A stretch of 64,000 nucleotides of DNA, taken from Luidia sarsii (lineage: Eukaryota; Echinodermata; Asteroidea; Paxillosida; Luidiidae). The translations under genes and the position numbers were made by a program. Positions 23,201 through 32,537 of the stretch are shown one piece after another. Numbering within the stretch: the first letter of the stretch is position 1; every line of letters begins with the position of its first letter. The DNA lies in contig OX465109.1 in the NCBI GenBank assembly GCA_949987565.1, positions 12,817,900 to 12,881,899 of the forward strand, written 5' to 3'. The notes under the pieces are model-generated. The model was not told where the DNA came from, did not search any database, and saw nothing but the letters and a program-made list of their open reading frames with translations.

Positions 23201-26200
23201 TTCTCTCTACCACTCTCATCTTTTCCCCTCTCCTCTCCCTCTCCTCTCTGCCACTCTCACCTATGCTCCTCTTTTCCCCTATCCTTTCCTCTCATCTACC
23301 CTACTCTCTCCTATTTTCCTTTCTCCTTTCCAATCCTCTCTCCTACCCTACTATCTCCTACTCTCTGTTTCCCCTCACTTTCCTATTCTCTCCCCTACCT
23401 TACTCTCTCTTCCCCCCTTTCCTATCCTCTCCCCTCCCTACTCTCTCTTCCCCCTTTCCTATTCTCTCCCCTCCCCTACTCTCTCTTCCCCCTTTCCTAT
23501 TCTCTCCCCTCCCTACTCTCTCTTCCCCCTTTCCTATTCTCTCCCCTCCCTACTCTCTCTTCCCCCTTTCCTATTCTCTCCCCTCCCTACTCTCTCTTCC
23601 CCCTTTCCTATTCTCTCCCCTCCCTACTCTCTCTTCCCCCTTTCCTATCCTCTCCCCTCCCTACTCTCTCTTCCCCCTTTCCTATTCTCTCCCCTACCTT
23701 ACTCTCTCTTCCCCCTTTCCTATTCTCTCCCCTACCCTACTCTCTCTTCCCCCTTTCCTATTCTCTCCCCTCCTCTACTCTCTCTTCCCCCCTTTCCTAT
23801 TATCTCCCCTCCTCTACTCTCTCTTCCCCCTTTCCTATTCTCTCCCCTCCTCTACTCTCTCTTCCCCCTTTCCTATTCTCTCCCCTCCCCTACTCTCTCT
23901 TCCCCCTTTCCTATTCCCTCCCCTACCTTACTCTCTCTTCCCCCTTTCCTATTCTCTCCCCTACCCTACTCTCTCTTCCCCCTTTCCTATCCTCTCCCCT
24001 CCTCTACTCTCTCTTCCCCCTTTCCTATTCTCTCCCCTACCTTACTCTCTCTTCCCCCTTTCCTATCCTCTCCCCTCCCCTACTCTCTCTTCCCCCTTTC
24101 CTATTCTCTCCCCTACCTTACTCTCTCTTCCCCCTTTCCTATTCCCTCCCCTACCCTACTCTCTCTTCCCCCTCTCCTATTCCCTCCCCTACCTTACTCT
24201 CTCTTCCCCCTTTCCTATTCTCTCCCCTACCCTACTCTCTCTTCCCCCTTTCCTATCCTCTCCCCTACCCTACTCTCTCTTTCCCCTTTCCTATCCTCTC
24301 CCCTACCCTACTCTCTCTTTCCCCTTTCCTATTCTCTCCCCTACCCTACTCTCTCTCTCTTCCCCCTTTCCTATCCTCTCCCCTACCCTACTCTCTCTTC
24401 CCCCTTTCCTATTCTCTCCCCTACCCTACTCTCTCTTTCCCCTTTCCTATCCCCTCCCCTCCCTACTCTCTCTTCCCCCTTTCCTATCCTCTCCCCTACC
24501 TTACTCTCTCTTCCCCCTTTCCTATTCTCTCCCCTCCTCTACTCTCTCTTCCCCCTTTCCTATTCTCTCCCCTACCTTACTCTCTCTACCCCTTTCCTAT
24601 TCTCTCCCCTACCTTACTCTCTCTTCCCCCTTTCCTATTCTCTCCCCTCCCCTACTCTCTCTTCACCCTTTCCTATCCTCTCCCCTACCTTACTCTCTCT
24701 TCCCCCTTTCCTATTCTCTCCCCTACCTTACTCTCTCTTCCCCCTTTCCTATCCTCTCCCCTACCTTACTCTCTCTTCCCCCTTTCCTATCCTCTCCCCT
24801 ACCCTACTCTCTCTTTCCCCTTTCCTATTCTCTCCCCTACCTTACTCTCTCTTCCCCCTTTCCTATCCTCTCCCTACCTTACTCTCTCTTCCCCCTTTCC
24901 TATCCTCTCCCCTACCCTACTCTCTCTCTTCCCCCTTTCCTATTCTCTCCCCTACCCTACTCTCTCTCTTCCCCCTTTCCTATCCTCTCCCCTACCCTAC
25001 TCTCTCTTTCCCCTTTCCTATCCTCTCCCCTACCCTACTCTCTCTCTTCCCCCTTTCCTATTCTCTCCCCTACCCTACTCTCTCTCTTCCCCCTTTCCTA
25101 TTCTCTCCCCTCCCCTACTCTCTCTTACCCCTTTCCTATTCTCTCCCCTACCTTACTCTCTCTTCCCCCTTTCCTATCCTCTCCCCTACCCTACTCTCTC
25201 TTTCCCCTTTCCTATCCTCTCCCCTACCCTACTCTCTCTCTTCCCTCTTTCCTATTCTCTCCCCTACCCTACTCTCTCTCTTCCCCCTTTCCTATTCTCT
25301 CCCCTACCTTACTCTCTCTTCCCCCTTTCCTATCCTCTCCCCTACCCTACTCTCTCTTTCCCCTTTCCTATCCTCTCCCCTACCCTACTCTCTCTCTTCC
25401 CTCTTTCCTATTCTCTCCCCTACCCTACTCTCTCTCTTCCCCCTTTCCTATTCTCCCCCCTCCCATACTCTCTCTTCCCCCTTTCCTATCCTCTCCCCCT
25501 TTCCTATTCCCTTTCCTATTCTCTCCCCTACTCTCTCTCTTCCCCCTTTCCTATTCCCTCCCCTACCTTACTCTCTCTTCCCCCTTTCCTATTCTCTCCC
25601 CTACTCTCTCTCTTCCCCCTTTCCTATTCCTTCCCCTACCTTACTCTCTCTTCCCCCTTTCCTATTCTCTCCCCTACCTTACTCTCTCTTCCCCCTTTCT
25701 TATTCTCTCCCCTACCTTACTCTCTCTCTTCCCCCTTTCCTATTCTCTCCCCTACCTTACTCTCTCTTCCCCCTTTCCTATTCTCTCCCCTACCCTACTC
25801 TCTCTTCCCCCTTTCCTATTCTCTCCCCTACCCTACTCTCTTCCCCCTTTCCTATTCTCTCCCCTACCTTACTCTCTCTTTCCCCTTTCCTATCCTCTCC
25901 CCTACCCTACTCTCTCTTTCCCCTTTCCTATCCTCTCCCCTACCCTACTCTCTCTCTTCCCCCTTTCCTATCCTCTCCCCTACCCTACTCTCTCTTTCCC
26001 CTTTCCTATCCTCTCCCCTACCCTACTCTCTCTCTTCCCCCTTTCCTATCCTCTCCTCTACCCTACTCTCTCTTTCCCCTTTCCTATCCTCTCCCCTACC
26101 CTACTCTCTCTTTCCCCTTTCCTATCCTCTCCCCTACCCTACTCTCTCTTTCCCCTTTCCTATCCTCTCCCCTACCCTACTCTCTCTCTTCCCCCTTTCC

Positions 26201-29200
26201 TATCCTCTCCCCTCCCCTACTCTCTCTTCCCCCTTTCCTATCCTCTCCCCTACCCTACTCTCTCTTTCCCCTTTCCTATCCTCTCCCCTCCCCTACTCTC
26301 TCTTCCCCCTTTCCTATCCTCTCCCCTACCCTACTCTCTCTCTCTTCCCCCTTTCCTATTCTCTCCCCTACCCTACTCTCTCTTTCCCCCTTTCCTATTC
26401 TCTCCCCTACCTTACGCTCTCTTCCCCCTTTCCTATTCCCTCCCCTACCTTACGCTCTCTTCCCCCTTTCCTATTCCCTCCCCTACCTTACTCTCTCTTC
26501 CCCCTTTCCTATTCTCTCCCCTACCTTACTCTCTTTTCCCCCTTTCCTATTCTCTCCCCTCCCCTACTCTCTCTTCCCCCTTACCTATTCCCTCCCCTAC
26601 CTTACTCTCTCTTCCCCCTTTCCTATTCTCTCCCCTACCTTACTCTCTCTTCCCCCTTTCCTATTCTCTCCCCTACCTTACTCTCTCTTCCCCCTTTCCT
26701 ATTCCCTCCCCTACCTTACTCTCTCTTCCCCCTTTCCTATTCTCTCCCCTACCTTACTCTCTCTTCCCCCTTTCCTATTCTCTCCCCTCCTCTACTCTCT
26801 CTTCCCCCTTACCTATTCCCTCCCCTACCTTACTCTCTCTTCCCCCTTTCCTATTCTCTCCCCTACCCTACTCTCTCTTCCCCCTTTCCTATTCTCTCCC
26901 CTACCTTACTCTCTCTTCCCCCTTTCCTATTCTCTCCCCTCCTCTACTCTCTCTTCCCCCTTTCCTATTCTCTCCCCTCCTCTACTCTCTCTTCCCCCTT
27001 TCCTATTCCCTCCCCTACCTTACTCTCTCTTCCCCCTTTCCTATCCTCTCCCCTACCTTACTCTCTCTTCCCCCTTTCCTATACTCTCCCCTTCCCTACT
27101 CTCTCTTCCCCCTTTCCTATTCCCTCCCCTACCTTACTCTCTCTTCCCCCTTTCCTATTCTCTCCCCTACCTTACTCTCTCTTCCCCCTTTCCTATTCTC
27201 TCCCCTACCCTACTCTCTCTTCCCCCTTTCCTATTCCCTTCCCTACCTTACTCTCTCTTCCCCCTTTCCTATTCTCTCCCCTACCTTACTCTCTCTTCCC
27301 CCTTTCCTATTCCCTCCCCTACCTTACTCTCTCTTCCCCCTTTCCTATCCTCTCCCCTACCTTACTCTCTCTTCCCCCTTTCCTATTCCCTCCCCTACCT
27401 TACTCTCTCTTCCCCCTTTCCTATTCTCTCCCCTACCTTACTCTCTCTTCCCCCTTTCCTATACTCTCCCCTACCCTACTCTCTCTTCCCCCTTTCCTAT
27501 ACTCTCCCCTACCTTACTCTCTCTTCCCCCTTTCCTATACTCTCCCCTACCCTACTCTCTCTTCCCCCTTTCCTATTCCCTCCCCTACCTTACTCTCCCT
27601 TCCAGTGTCTACTGACAATGAACAGAGTGAACACTGCCCAAAACATTGAGTTACTGGCTCTTTGTAGAGCTTTTTCTCAAAAGAGATGACTTAACACGGT
27701 GTCACCACAAGTTTTCCACACCGATCTTAAAGCCCCTACACAACATTGGTAAGATAAAAAAAACAGAAATATTCACAGATTTACATGAAACTTATAGTTT
27801 GAAGATGGTTATAGTAGAAACCTCGCACTGAAATATTTCCGTCTAAAATGTTGCATTTTGGGAGAAAAGAGCAAAAGAAATTGAGATCTAAACTATTTTT
27901 CGGAACAGTACGGCATTGAATGCAGCATTTTCGCAAAACAAATGAAGCGGTTTTCACAATTTTCTCAAGACTCGGTTGGCGGATTGAGCTGAAATTTTCA
28001 AAGGTGTGCTATTTCATGCATACGTTGGATCAGACAACGTTTGGATGCTATTCTTTGACCTCGACCAATGTTGTGTAGGGGCTTTAAGGATGCTTTTTCT
28101 CTCCCTCTTACCATCCAGGTGTCTCCATTCCTGCGGAGGTTCTCCTTGGAAGAGCAGTGCCTTGAGTATGAAGGCCTGTAAGGGTGCGATGACAGCGCAT
28201 GGGCCACCCTCATGCTGGACCAGAGCCGTGGGTTCATGGGCACTGAAGGAAAATCCTGACAAATGAGTATAAAGCAAATGACCAGTAATCAGCAGGGCTC
28301 GACCTTAGCACTGGCCCGACTGTCATTGTCAAGTAAAAACAGCTGCGGGCTAGTAAAATGACCCACTTTGCTAGCCCGGCAGACTAGTAAAAAGTAGACA
28401 GCAGTGTGGAGGCAAAAAACAATGCGGGCGGGGATGAGAAAGTAGAAACTAATAATATGTTTTACTTGACCTAATAACCTTGTGTTAAATTCGATATTAA
28501 TTATGCAGGGCTAGTAAAACTTGCTGCGGGCTAGCAAAAAAACTCAATTTACTAGCCCGGTGGGCTAGTTAAAAAAAAACTTAAGCGCGAGGCTTGATTA
28601 GTATTGGAATATGTGATTCTCACAGAATCCAACGCAACGGTGGACTAATGGGACAGTTTTACGGCTGTTTTCAGGTTAAAATCGGAGGATTTCAGTAGGG
28701 GGTAGCCTAGTCGAAAAATCAAAACTCATGCTGCCCGTTGGACCCAATGCAACTCGGTTAACAGCATGCAGTGCGCGATGTCCGGATGTTGCTTTGCACA
28801 TTCCAGGAAACAGTCACTGGGGCTCAATGCGTGCATGCGCGCGCACACTCACATAGCCTCACACTCACAGACTGTGCAACTGGTACTCAGACGTCAATTT
28901 TGTTTAAAAATGGCTGCCTTTTTGGCTCGTTGGACGGGAGAGAATGTTCTCGATCACTTGAGGGGAACTTTTATCTTTTTCCCCAAATGTGAGTAAAATA
29001 AATGACCAATATTGAAATTGGTGGGGCGTGGTTTCAGGGGTGTTTTGGAGGTAAAATCTGACGGTTTCTGTCGGGGGTAGTCATGGAGTCGAACACATCG
29101 TTATTTGCTCATGTTTCACTACTGAAAATCTTGGACCCTACTAGTATTAGTATTACTAACTGACCCCTCATTTTTTTTCTAAAAGGGCAATTGTAACTAG

Positions 29201-29839
29201 TAATGGTCCAAGTTACTCGGACTACTTGGACCGTATGGTACACTACACTACACTCTCCAAGTCCAACCCCCTACATAATTTTAAAAAGGGCAACTTTTAT
29301 TAATTTTAAGGTCCAAGTAGTATGCTTGGACGTAGTACTAACATTACAATACACAACAATTGCATGTACTGTACTAACATTACAATTAAATCATATTTAT
29401 AATTTATAGTACTTTAGTAGAAAGTAGGCCTAGTAAAAGTAAAATAACAAAAATAATTTTGTCATTATTTTTATTTTTGGTGCCACACCCCCACAAAGAT
29501 TAATTATTTCGGAAGGCCCTCAACCGAAGGACTGAATAGCTCTGGTGTGTACACCAGACTGAATAATAAGCAGGGAAACTCAATAAATTATTAATCCTTA
29601 TCGTTTGCTTGGTGCAAAATTTTGAGCAGCGTTGCAAAACAATACTGTCGGAAATACACGCCTTCCCGTCGAATCGCTGTGCTTTCTGTCAACATGTCAC
29701 AATTTAGCACCGCACCTTGACACCATCTTGCGAAGACGTCTTCTTTGAGCTGCGAGCCCCACGTCAAACGAACCACTTCCTCTAACAAACTTGCACCCGA
29801 CGAAGGACCCTCCTGCTCCTGCTTGCTGGTGGAGGCCAT
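14147..29839 (-). CDS. MINDY3: MINDY3 deubiquitinase, complete, 12 exons, 447 aa
   Basis: Exons in coding order: 29839-29716, 28255-28112, 23108-22913, 21755-21641, 20470-20397, 19495-19416, 18841-18771, 17930-17850, 16292-16147, 15298-15211, 14823-14749, 14296-14147. They sum to 1344 bases, so 447 residues plus TGA; the human protein is about 445. Every junction has GT and AG and keeps phase. MINDY3 (FAM188A, CARP) is a cysteine protease that cleaves Lys48-linked polyubiquitin. The catalytic core is visible: Gln55 and Cys61 in QHEGGPCAVIAPLQ, and His288 in GSETHLTVLF. Residues 296-343 hold an EF-hand-like loop (D317-T-E-G-S-G-F-I) that lacks the usual Glu at loop position 12, as is typical of this degenerate EF-hand. 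The start ATG has G at -3 and +4. Introns carry a 4.4-kb pyrimidine array, a hairpin array, two Tigger-like elements and Penelope relics, none of which breaks an exon. The identification rests on motif order and length, and I am confident of it. Confidence 0.95.
14379..14615. mobile_element. Foldback MITE, second copy of the 746-988 family, MINDY3 intron 11
   Basis: The interior closely matches 746-988 (GTTTTGTCAGACGGAGACGA is shared). Ends are CCGTTTATGAAAT and its diverged complement. CCTGG on each side is a candidate 5-bp target duplication. Confidence 0.7.
14749..14823 (-). CDS. MINDY3: MINDY3 exon 11 (residues 374-398)
   Basis: Acceptor CTTAACAG, donor GTAAAC. It encodes PSRFIPEIVTVYHYNGLKRS then CPNGQ; VYHYNGLK is a family hallmark. 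Confidence 0.95.
15211..15298 (-). CDS. MINDY3: MINDY3 exon 10 (residues 344-373)
   Basis: Acceptor CTGCACAG, donor GTGAGTGAG. It encodes VDFVKQRLDPDDFGVILLNS then FMSEFFPNE, matching LDPEGLGIILLGPFLQEFFP of the family. Confidence 0.95.
15819..15912. mobile_element. Head-to-head pair of Penelope-type tails, MINDY3 intron 9
   Basis: Two 41-base arms (15819-15859 and 15872-15912) are complementary at about 38 positions, with 12 bases between them. Each arm is the tail GGTCCTGCTAGGATCGAAAC type with its CAGGCCCTCTAACTTTTG end. Confidence 0.8.
16147..16292 (-). CDS. MINDY3: MINDY3 exon 9, EF-hand-like (residues 296-343)
   Basis: Acceptor GTTGCTAG, donor GTAAGTC. It encodes EEALVAEETEWERARRLFSM then YDTEGSGFITTIMLKEVLDA, ending LELATIPEY. 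D317-T-E-G-S-G-F-I is the EF-hand-like loop; position 12 is Met rather than Glu. Confidence 0.95.
16352..16535. mobile_element. Tigger/pogo-like MITE, copy 1, MINDY3 intron 8
   Basis: 184 bases with ends CAGTGGAACGTTGCTACAAC and the complement of CAGTGGAACGTCGTTATAAC. The right flank is TA. The ends match the pogo/Tigger type; there is no transposase. Confidence 0.8.
16625..17680. mobile_element. Nested TTAACCACTT-type foldback elements, MINDY3 intron 8
   Basis: A complete copy (16856-17535, 680 bases) starts TTAACTACTTCGCGCCGGG and ends in the complement CCCCGGCGCGAAGTGGTTAA. It contains a CA microsatellite at 17262-17284. It sits between 16625-16855 and about 17575-17680, which look like the two halves of an older copy of the same family (GGGCCCTCCAAATCC and GCAAAGTGGTTCA). 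Confidence 0.65.
17850..17930 (-). CDS. MINDY3: MINDY3 exon 8 with catalytic His288 (residues 269-295)
   Basis: Acceptor TTCTGTAG, donor GTGAGTAAG. It encodes VGAFLKNPRKPIWVIGSETH then LTVLFSQ. The His in SETHLTV is the family catalytic histidine. Confidence 0.95.
18158..18337. mobile_element. Tigger/pogo-like MITE, copy 2, MINDY3 intron 7
   Basis: 180 bases with perfect 23-base inverted ends beginning CAGTGGAACGTCGCTATAAC, flanked on both sides by TA. Confidence 0.9.
18440..18650 (-). mobile_element. tRNA-derived SINE, MINDY3 intron 7
   Basis: In reverse it reads GGATAGCTCAGGTGGTAGGA (A box region) and GGTCTCGGGATCAAGTCC (B box region), then the CTGGTCCAGTCAGATTAC tail. This is the clearest tRNA-like head of the family here. 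Confidence 0.75.
18771..18841 (-). CDS. MINDY3: MINDY3 exon 7 (residues 245-268)
   Basis: Acceptor ATTCCAG, donor GTGAGAC. It encodes KMKGICQQTNVGFLTLLENL then RYCE, matching VGFLTLMEALRYC of the family. Confidence 0.93.
18893..19345. repeat. Tandem array of hairpin units, MINDY3 intron 6
   Basis: Five units, spaced 82, 87, 81 and 87 bases. Each has CCATAGACTTGT and, after a loop of about 30-35 bases, the complement ACAAGTCTATGG. The arms are perfect in three units, have one mismatch in the fourth, and are decayed in the fifth. Units are joined by the palindrome TGGCTGCAGCCA. Confidence 0.9.
19416..19495 (-). CDS. MINDY3: MINDY3 exon 6 (residues 218-244)
   Basis: Acceptor CATTTCAG, donor GTAAGTC. 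It encodes SQSLINLMLTGSAVSHVFDN then EKEVAGL, matching SLINLLLTGHAVSNVWD of the family. Confidence 0.95.
20397..20470 (-). CDS. MINDY3: MINDY3 exon 5 (residues 194-217)
   Basis: Acceptor TTGGCAG, donor GTAAGC. It encodes GLDKIREEVEDVTEPLIDGV then YGHG. The EPLID-x-VYGHG block matches the family and is too short to stand out as an open frame. Confidence 0.93.
20525..20720 (+). mobile_element. Penelope-like relic, MINDY3 intron 4
   Basis: It reads FNLP-H, then SREMWMKPLWTFQSHGINI with a stop and deletions, followed directly by the tail TTTGAGAAAGGTCCTG. A second tail fragment lies at 21040-21075. Confidence 0.65.
21641..21755 (-). CDS. MINDY3: MINDY3 exon 4 (residues 155-193)
   Basis: Acceptor CTGTCTAG, donor GTGAGC. 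It encodes LQPFDCIEEVNRGLESTHEM then FLADSGLLLFLYSVLLTK. The GLLLFLYSVLLTK block is strongly conserved in MINDY3. Confidence 0.95.
22130..22910. repeat. Degenerate tandem repeat, MINDY3 intron 3
   Basis: Roughly eight units of 80-120 bases built on GGGCAAACCCTCATTGAATT, ACAAATTACCAGGCTATTGG and AAAGCACTGAGCATAC. The same words make the array in USP40 intron 2 and the tail of the element at 57.8-58.1 kb. Confidence 0.75.
22913..23108 (-). CDS. MINDY3: MINDY3 exon 3 (residues 90-154)
   Basis: Acceptor TTGTACAG, donor GTTATT (weaker). It encodes EDQCRALLLAAMTEVLQTVS, then GGGYYLVLKTDKQDAILEEG, ending LERKNHQLFHAGL. Phase 2 at the end. Confidence 0.9.
23180..27602 (+). repeat. 4.4-kb pyrimidine array of 38-bp units, MINDY3 intron 2
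   Basis: Unit about CCTATTCTCTCCCCTACCTT plus ACTCTCTCTTCCCCCTTT, some 115 copies. The plus strand is nearly all C and T; the MINDY3 transcript reads it as G and A. All three plus frames lack stops only because of composition. Confidence 0.95.
27731..28083. mobile_element. TTAA-flanked MITE, copy 2, MINDY3 intron 2
   Basis: 353 bases, perfect inverted ends starting AGCCCCTACACAACATTGG, flanked on both sides by TTAA. A TTAA target is the hallmark of piggyBac-type insertion; the assignment rests on that alone. It ends 28 bases from exon 2. Confidence 0.8.
28112..28255 (-). CDS. MINDY3: MINDY3 exon 2 with catalytic Gln and Cys (residues 42-89)
   Basis: Acceptor TTTGTCAG and donor GTAAGAG. It encodes GFSFSAHEPTALVQHEGGPC, then AVIAPLQAFILKALLFQGEP, ending WRHLD. 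A second AG ten bases inside (CCTTCAG) would break frame, so the outer acceptor is chosen. A TTAA-flanked foldback element ends 28 bases downstream of the donor. Confidence 0.95.
28290..28597. mobile_element. Foldback element with GGGCTAGT motifs, MINDY3 intron 1
   Basis: Left end CAGGGCTCGACCTTAGCA and right end a diverged complement. Inside, CTAGCCCGGCAGACTAGT and CTAGCCCGGTGGGCTAGT recur. Possibly hAT-like; the target duplication is not clear. Confidence 0.5.
29060..29345. mobile_element. Fragment related to the 47.78-48.03 kb inverted repeat
   Basis: It shares TGGAGTCGAACAC, ACTGAAAATCTTGGACC and GGTCCAAGTTACTCGGAC with that element. MINDY3 intron 1. Confidence 0.4.
29716..29839 (-). CDS. 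MINDY3: MINDY3 exon 1 (residues 1-41)
   Basis: Starts at ATG (29839) and ends CAAG|GTGCGG. It encodes LLEEVVRLTWGSQLKEDVFA then RWCQ, matching the family opening VWG...F-x-RW-x-QG. Phase 1. Confidence 0.92.
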
Positions 29840-29971
29840 TACCTCAGATTCTGGTATCGTTTTCCCTTCTTATGTTTCCTTTTCTGTTCTTATGCTTTCA
29901 TTAGACAGCGCCTTTCGGGTCGTGCCCAGCCTTCGAATCGTGACCCCGACATGAACTGCTGCGATTTTGCG

Positions 29972-29985
29972 TCTGTAGAGGGCGC
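29972..29985 (+). promoter_or_regulatory. CTCF-like motif upstream of MINDY3
   Basis: TCTGTAGAGGGCGC, 133-146 bases upstream of the MINDY3 ATG. The core AGAGGGCGC matches; the left part is weaker. Inference from the motif. Confidence 0.25.
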
Positions 29986-31456
29986 TATTAATCTTCCACA
30001 TAAGGGTGCAGAACACTAAATCGAGCTCCCGTAGGGCACTGTACAAAAACACCCACTTTCAAAGTCAAGTAATTCACACCCAAAAGTTTCTCAGGTCTTG
30101 TAACTACATGTATACTCAAAAATGTAGAATGGACCTTTATCTTTCATTTTGTTTAAATGTTGCAGTCCTTAACCATTTAGATTTTTTGCTAATTACACCC
30201 ACACCCCAAGACAAAAACTCCCCAAAATGTATAGCCCTCCACTGACATCCAGTCAAATAGGGCCACAATTAAAGCGAGATTTTTTTTCCAAATTACAGAC
30301 GAAATTGCACAGTGAACCCCCAGGTTGTCTATAAGCTTCACTTGTTCTACAATGATCAATTAATTGGCCTCCAAAGATCCCTTAATTGAAACAAGTTGTG
30401 GGTCCACACTTTATGATAATCAGCTCGGCATGTAGAGCCATCTTGGATTGAATTAGTGTGCTGCAATCCTCTATAAGTATTAGTATCAATAGACCTCTAT
30501 GATCTTCCACCTTGGAGCTCTTTATTTACAGAGCTCTAGATTTATGTCTTCCACATAGAACCGCTCACTAGTGGTGCAGATCTAGATCCCGTAAACTTCA
30601 GTACAAACATCAAGTGGTACAAACAAGGAGGTCGGTACAAAACAATCCACAGTTCGAGGCGGAACATTCCAAACCAAAAAGTCTCTCAGTTCTTGTGGCT
30701 AAAAATTGTAGTTTGAACCTTCATCTCTCAGATACTCTCGTCTATATCTATATCAATTTTTTTTCCTAAAGCCCATTGGTTTTTATTGCAAATTATGGGA
30801 TTATTTTATCCAAAAACAGTCACTTTATAGTTTGTTTTATGCCAAGGACGATAAAGAATATTGGAATACAAGTCAAAAGCAATTGACATCACAACAATGT
30901 TTGTAATCCTGTTAAACACAGAGAGACAATTCATGCTTAGCAGATTTTCATGCTCTATAAAATAGGCTCATCTTCTTTCTAGCAAATCAGACAACAAACG
31001 TGCAAGAAATCGTCATCTTCCAAATATGTCTTCATCAGCATGCACTTTTAATGTTCTCGCCATCTCAGGAGACAAAATGTCGACATTTAAAAACTCCCAC
31101 TTTTTAAAACTGATACTTCCGGAGATAAAAATGCCGAAAAGTGCTACAAAATTTCCTTTATTGTGCGAAGGTCCTATACATTTTTTTATTCGTAAAATAC
31201 ATTATAAAATTCAATGCACTTTTTTGTGACCCCACAAGCAGACAAGATTTTGAAACTACACCCAAAATCTGGTTCAGGATTTGAGAAACAAACAAATCTA
31301 AATTAAATCTTAAAAAAATCAAAAATCATGAAATAAAATTTCAGTACCGGTATTTTTGTTTAATAAAATATAGAGCCCCATCCCTTATCTTCAAGAAAAC
31401 ATAAGTTTGCATACGGACTAACTAAAAAGGGTTTAGCTAAATGTCAAGAGCAATTT

Positions 31457-31680
31457 TCCTGAACTCATTCACTGAATATTCATGAACTCATTTGCTGAAT
31501 ATTAATGAACTCATTTGCTGAATATTCATGAGCTCATTCACTGAATATTCATGAACTCATTCACTGAATATTCATGAACTCATTCACTGAATATTCATGA
31601 ACACATCTGCTGAGTATTCATGAACTCATTCGCTGAATATTCATGAACTCATTCACTGAATATTCATGAACTCATGCACT
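31457..31680. repeat. 23-bp minisatellite, about 9 copies
   Basis: Unit AACTCATTCACTGAATATTC followed by ATG. Each unit contains the palindrome GAATATTC. Confidence 0.9.
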
Positions 31681-31867
31681 GCTCATCCTACTATTTCTTG
31701 TGAATGCACAATGAGTTTGGTAAAACCAGTCACAGTCACGATGCCCCTTGACTCAATTTACAATGGATCCCATAGGTTTATAGGCAGTACGGTGTCCGTG
31801 AATCAGCCATGCATGGTCTTGCAATTGGTGTTCATAAGTAAAGATGAGTTTGATGGAGAATCGCGAT

Positions 31868-32266
31868 CACACTGTGAACATCCAAACCCTGAAAATCAGA
31901 TGGAAAATGTCATGTTGCCGTAAAAAAAAAAAATTCACTGCAGTTTCACCACATTTTCATGCTCAAATGCTCTTCACCAGCTTTTCATGGTGATTTCACC
32001 AGTGGTCTATTCAAGGCCACATTCTTGGTGAAAAATGGCTGCAATGCACAAACCAATGGTGTACAATTACGTACACAGACTAGACCATGACTGCATGACA
32101 GATGAGTTGGTGGTGATTTGCTGGCTAGAGCAGGTCACATGAGGTGAAATCTTCAGGGTGAATCCACTTCAAAAGGGTACATGAAATCACTATGAATTTG
32201 GTTGTTCACAGCAACAGATGACATTATATTCACCCAATTTTAATGGTTTAGATTTTCACAGTGTCA
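31868..32266. mobile_element. CACTGTGAA-type MITE, copy 1, in the probable ASNS 3' UTR
   Basis: Ends ACTGTGAACATCCAAACC at the left and the complement of ACTGTGAAAATCTAAACC at the right. It begins about 32 bases after the ASNS stop in gene orientation. Confidence 0.7.
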
Positions 32267-32297
32267 CTGGTCCCCTCCCCCTCACTGGTCCCACTAA

Positions 32298-32537
32298 TCA
32301 GGCTTTGATTTCCTCCTTGCATGACTGGTCCACGTCCGACTCTTTGTAGTGTTTGAGCGCCCGGGCCGACGGGTCGTCTGTATAGCCACACCACTTGGGC
32401 ATCCACATGTAGGGGATCCACTTGGCATGGCCATTGAAATGCTTGTTGAAGATCTTGCGGTAGTAGAAGCCTTCCTTGGTCCTGGGAGTGTTCTCGGGAT
32501 ACAGCTTGGGGGCGCTCTCCATCATGGAGTCATCCAC
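32298..32537 (-). CDS. ASNS: ASNS coding exon 10 and stop (residues 490-568)
   Basis: Acceptor ATGCTAG, stop TGA at 32300-32298. It encodes [20 protein letters not shown], then [10 protein letters not shown], then [16 protein letters not shown], ending EEIKA. A foldback MITE begins about 32 bases past the stop, so it probably lies in the 3' untranslated region. Confidence 0.96.
   Translation of the reverse strand: MDDSMMESAPKLYPENTPRTKEGFYYRKIFNKHFNGHAKWIPYMWMPKWCGYTDDPSARALKHYKESDVDQSCKEEIKA

Larger units (their letters stand above)
29840..32297. other. Intergenic between MINDY3 and ASNS
   Basis: The MINDY3 upstream region is followed by AT-rich sequence with no recognised exon (30.0-31.4 kb), then a short satellite at 31.46 kb and a MITE at 31.87 kb. 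Confidence 0.6.

Noticed and set aside
23263..27615. 1450-codon open frame on the plus strand
   Set aside because: It is the pyrimidine array read through. Stops need A or G in the right places, which the unit lacks, so all frames are open; the 38-bp unit is not a multiple of three.
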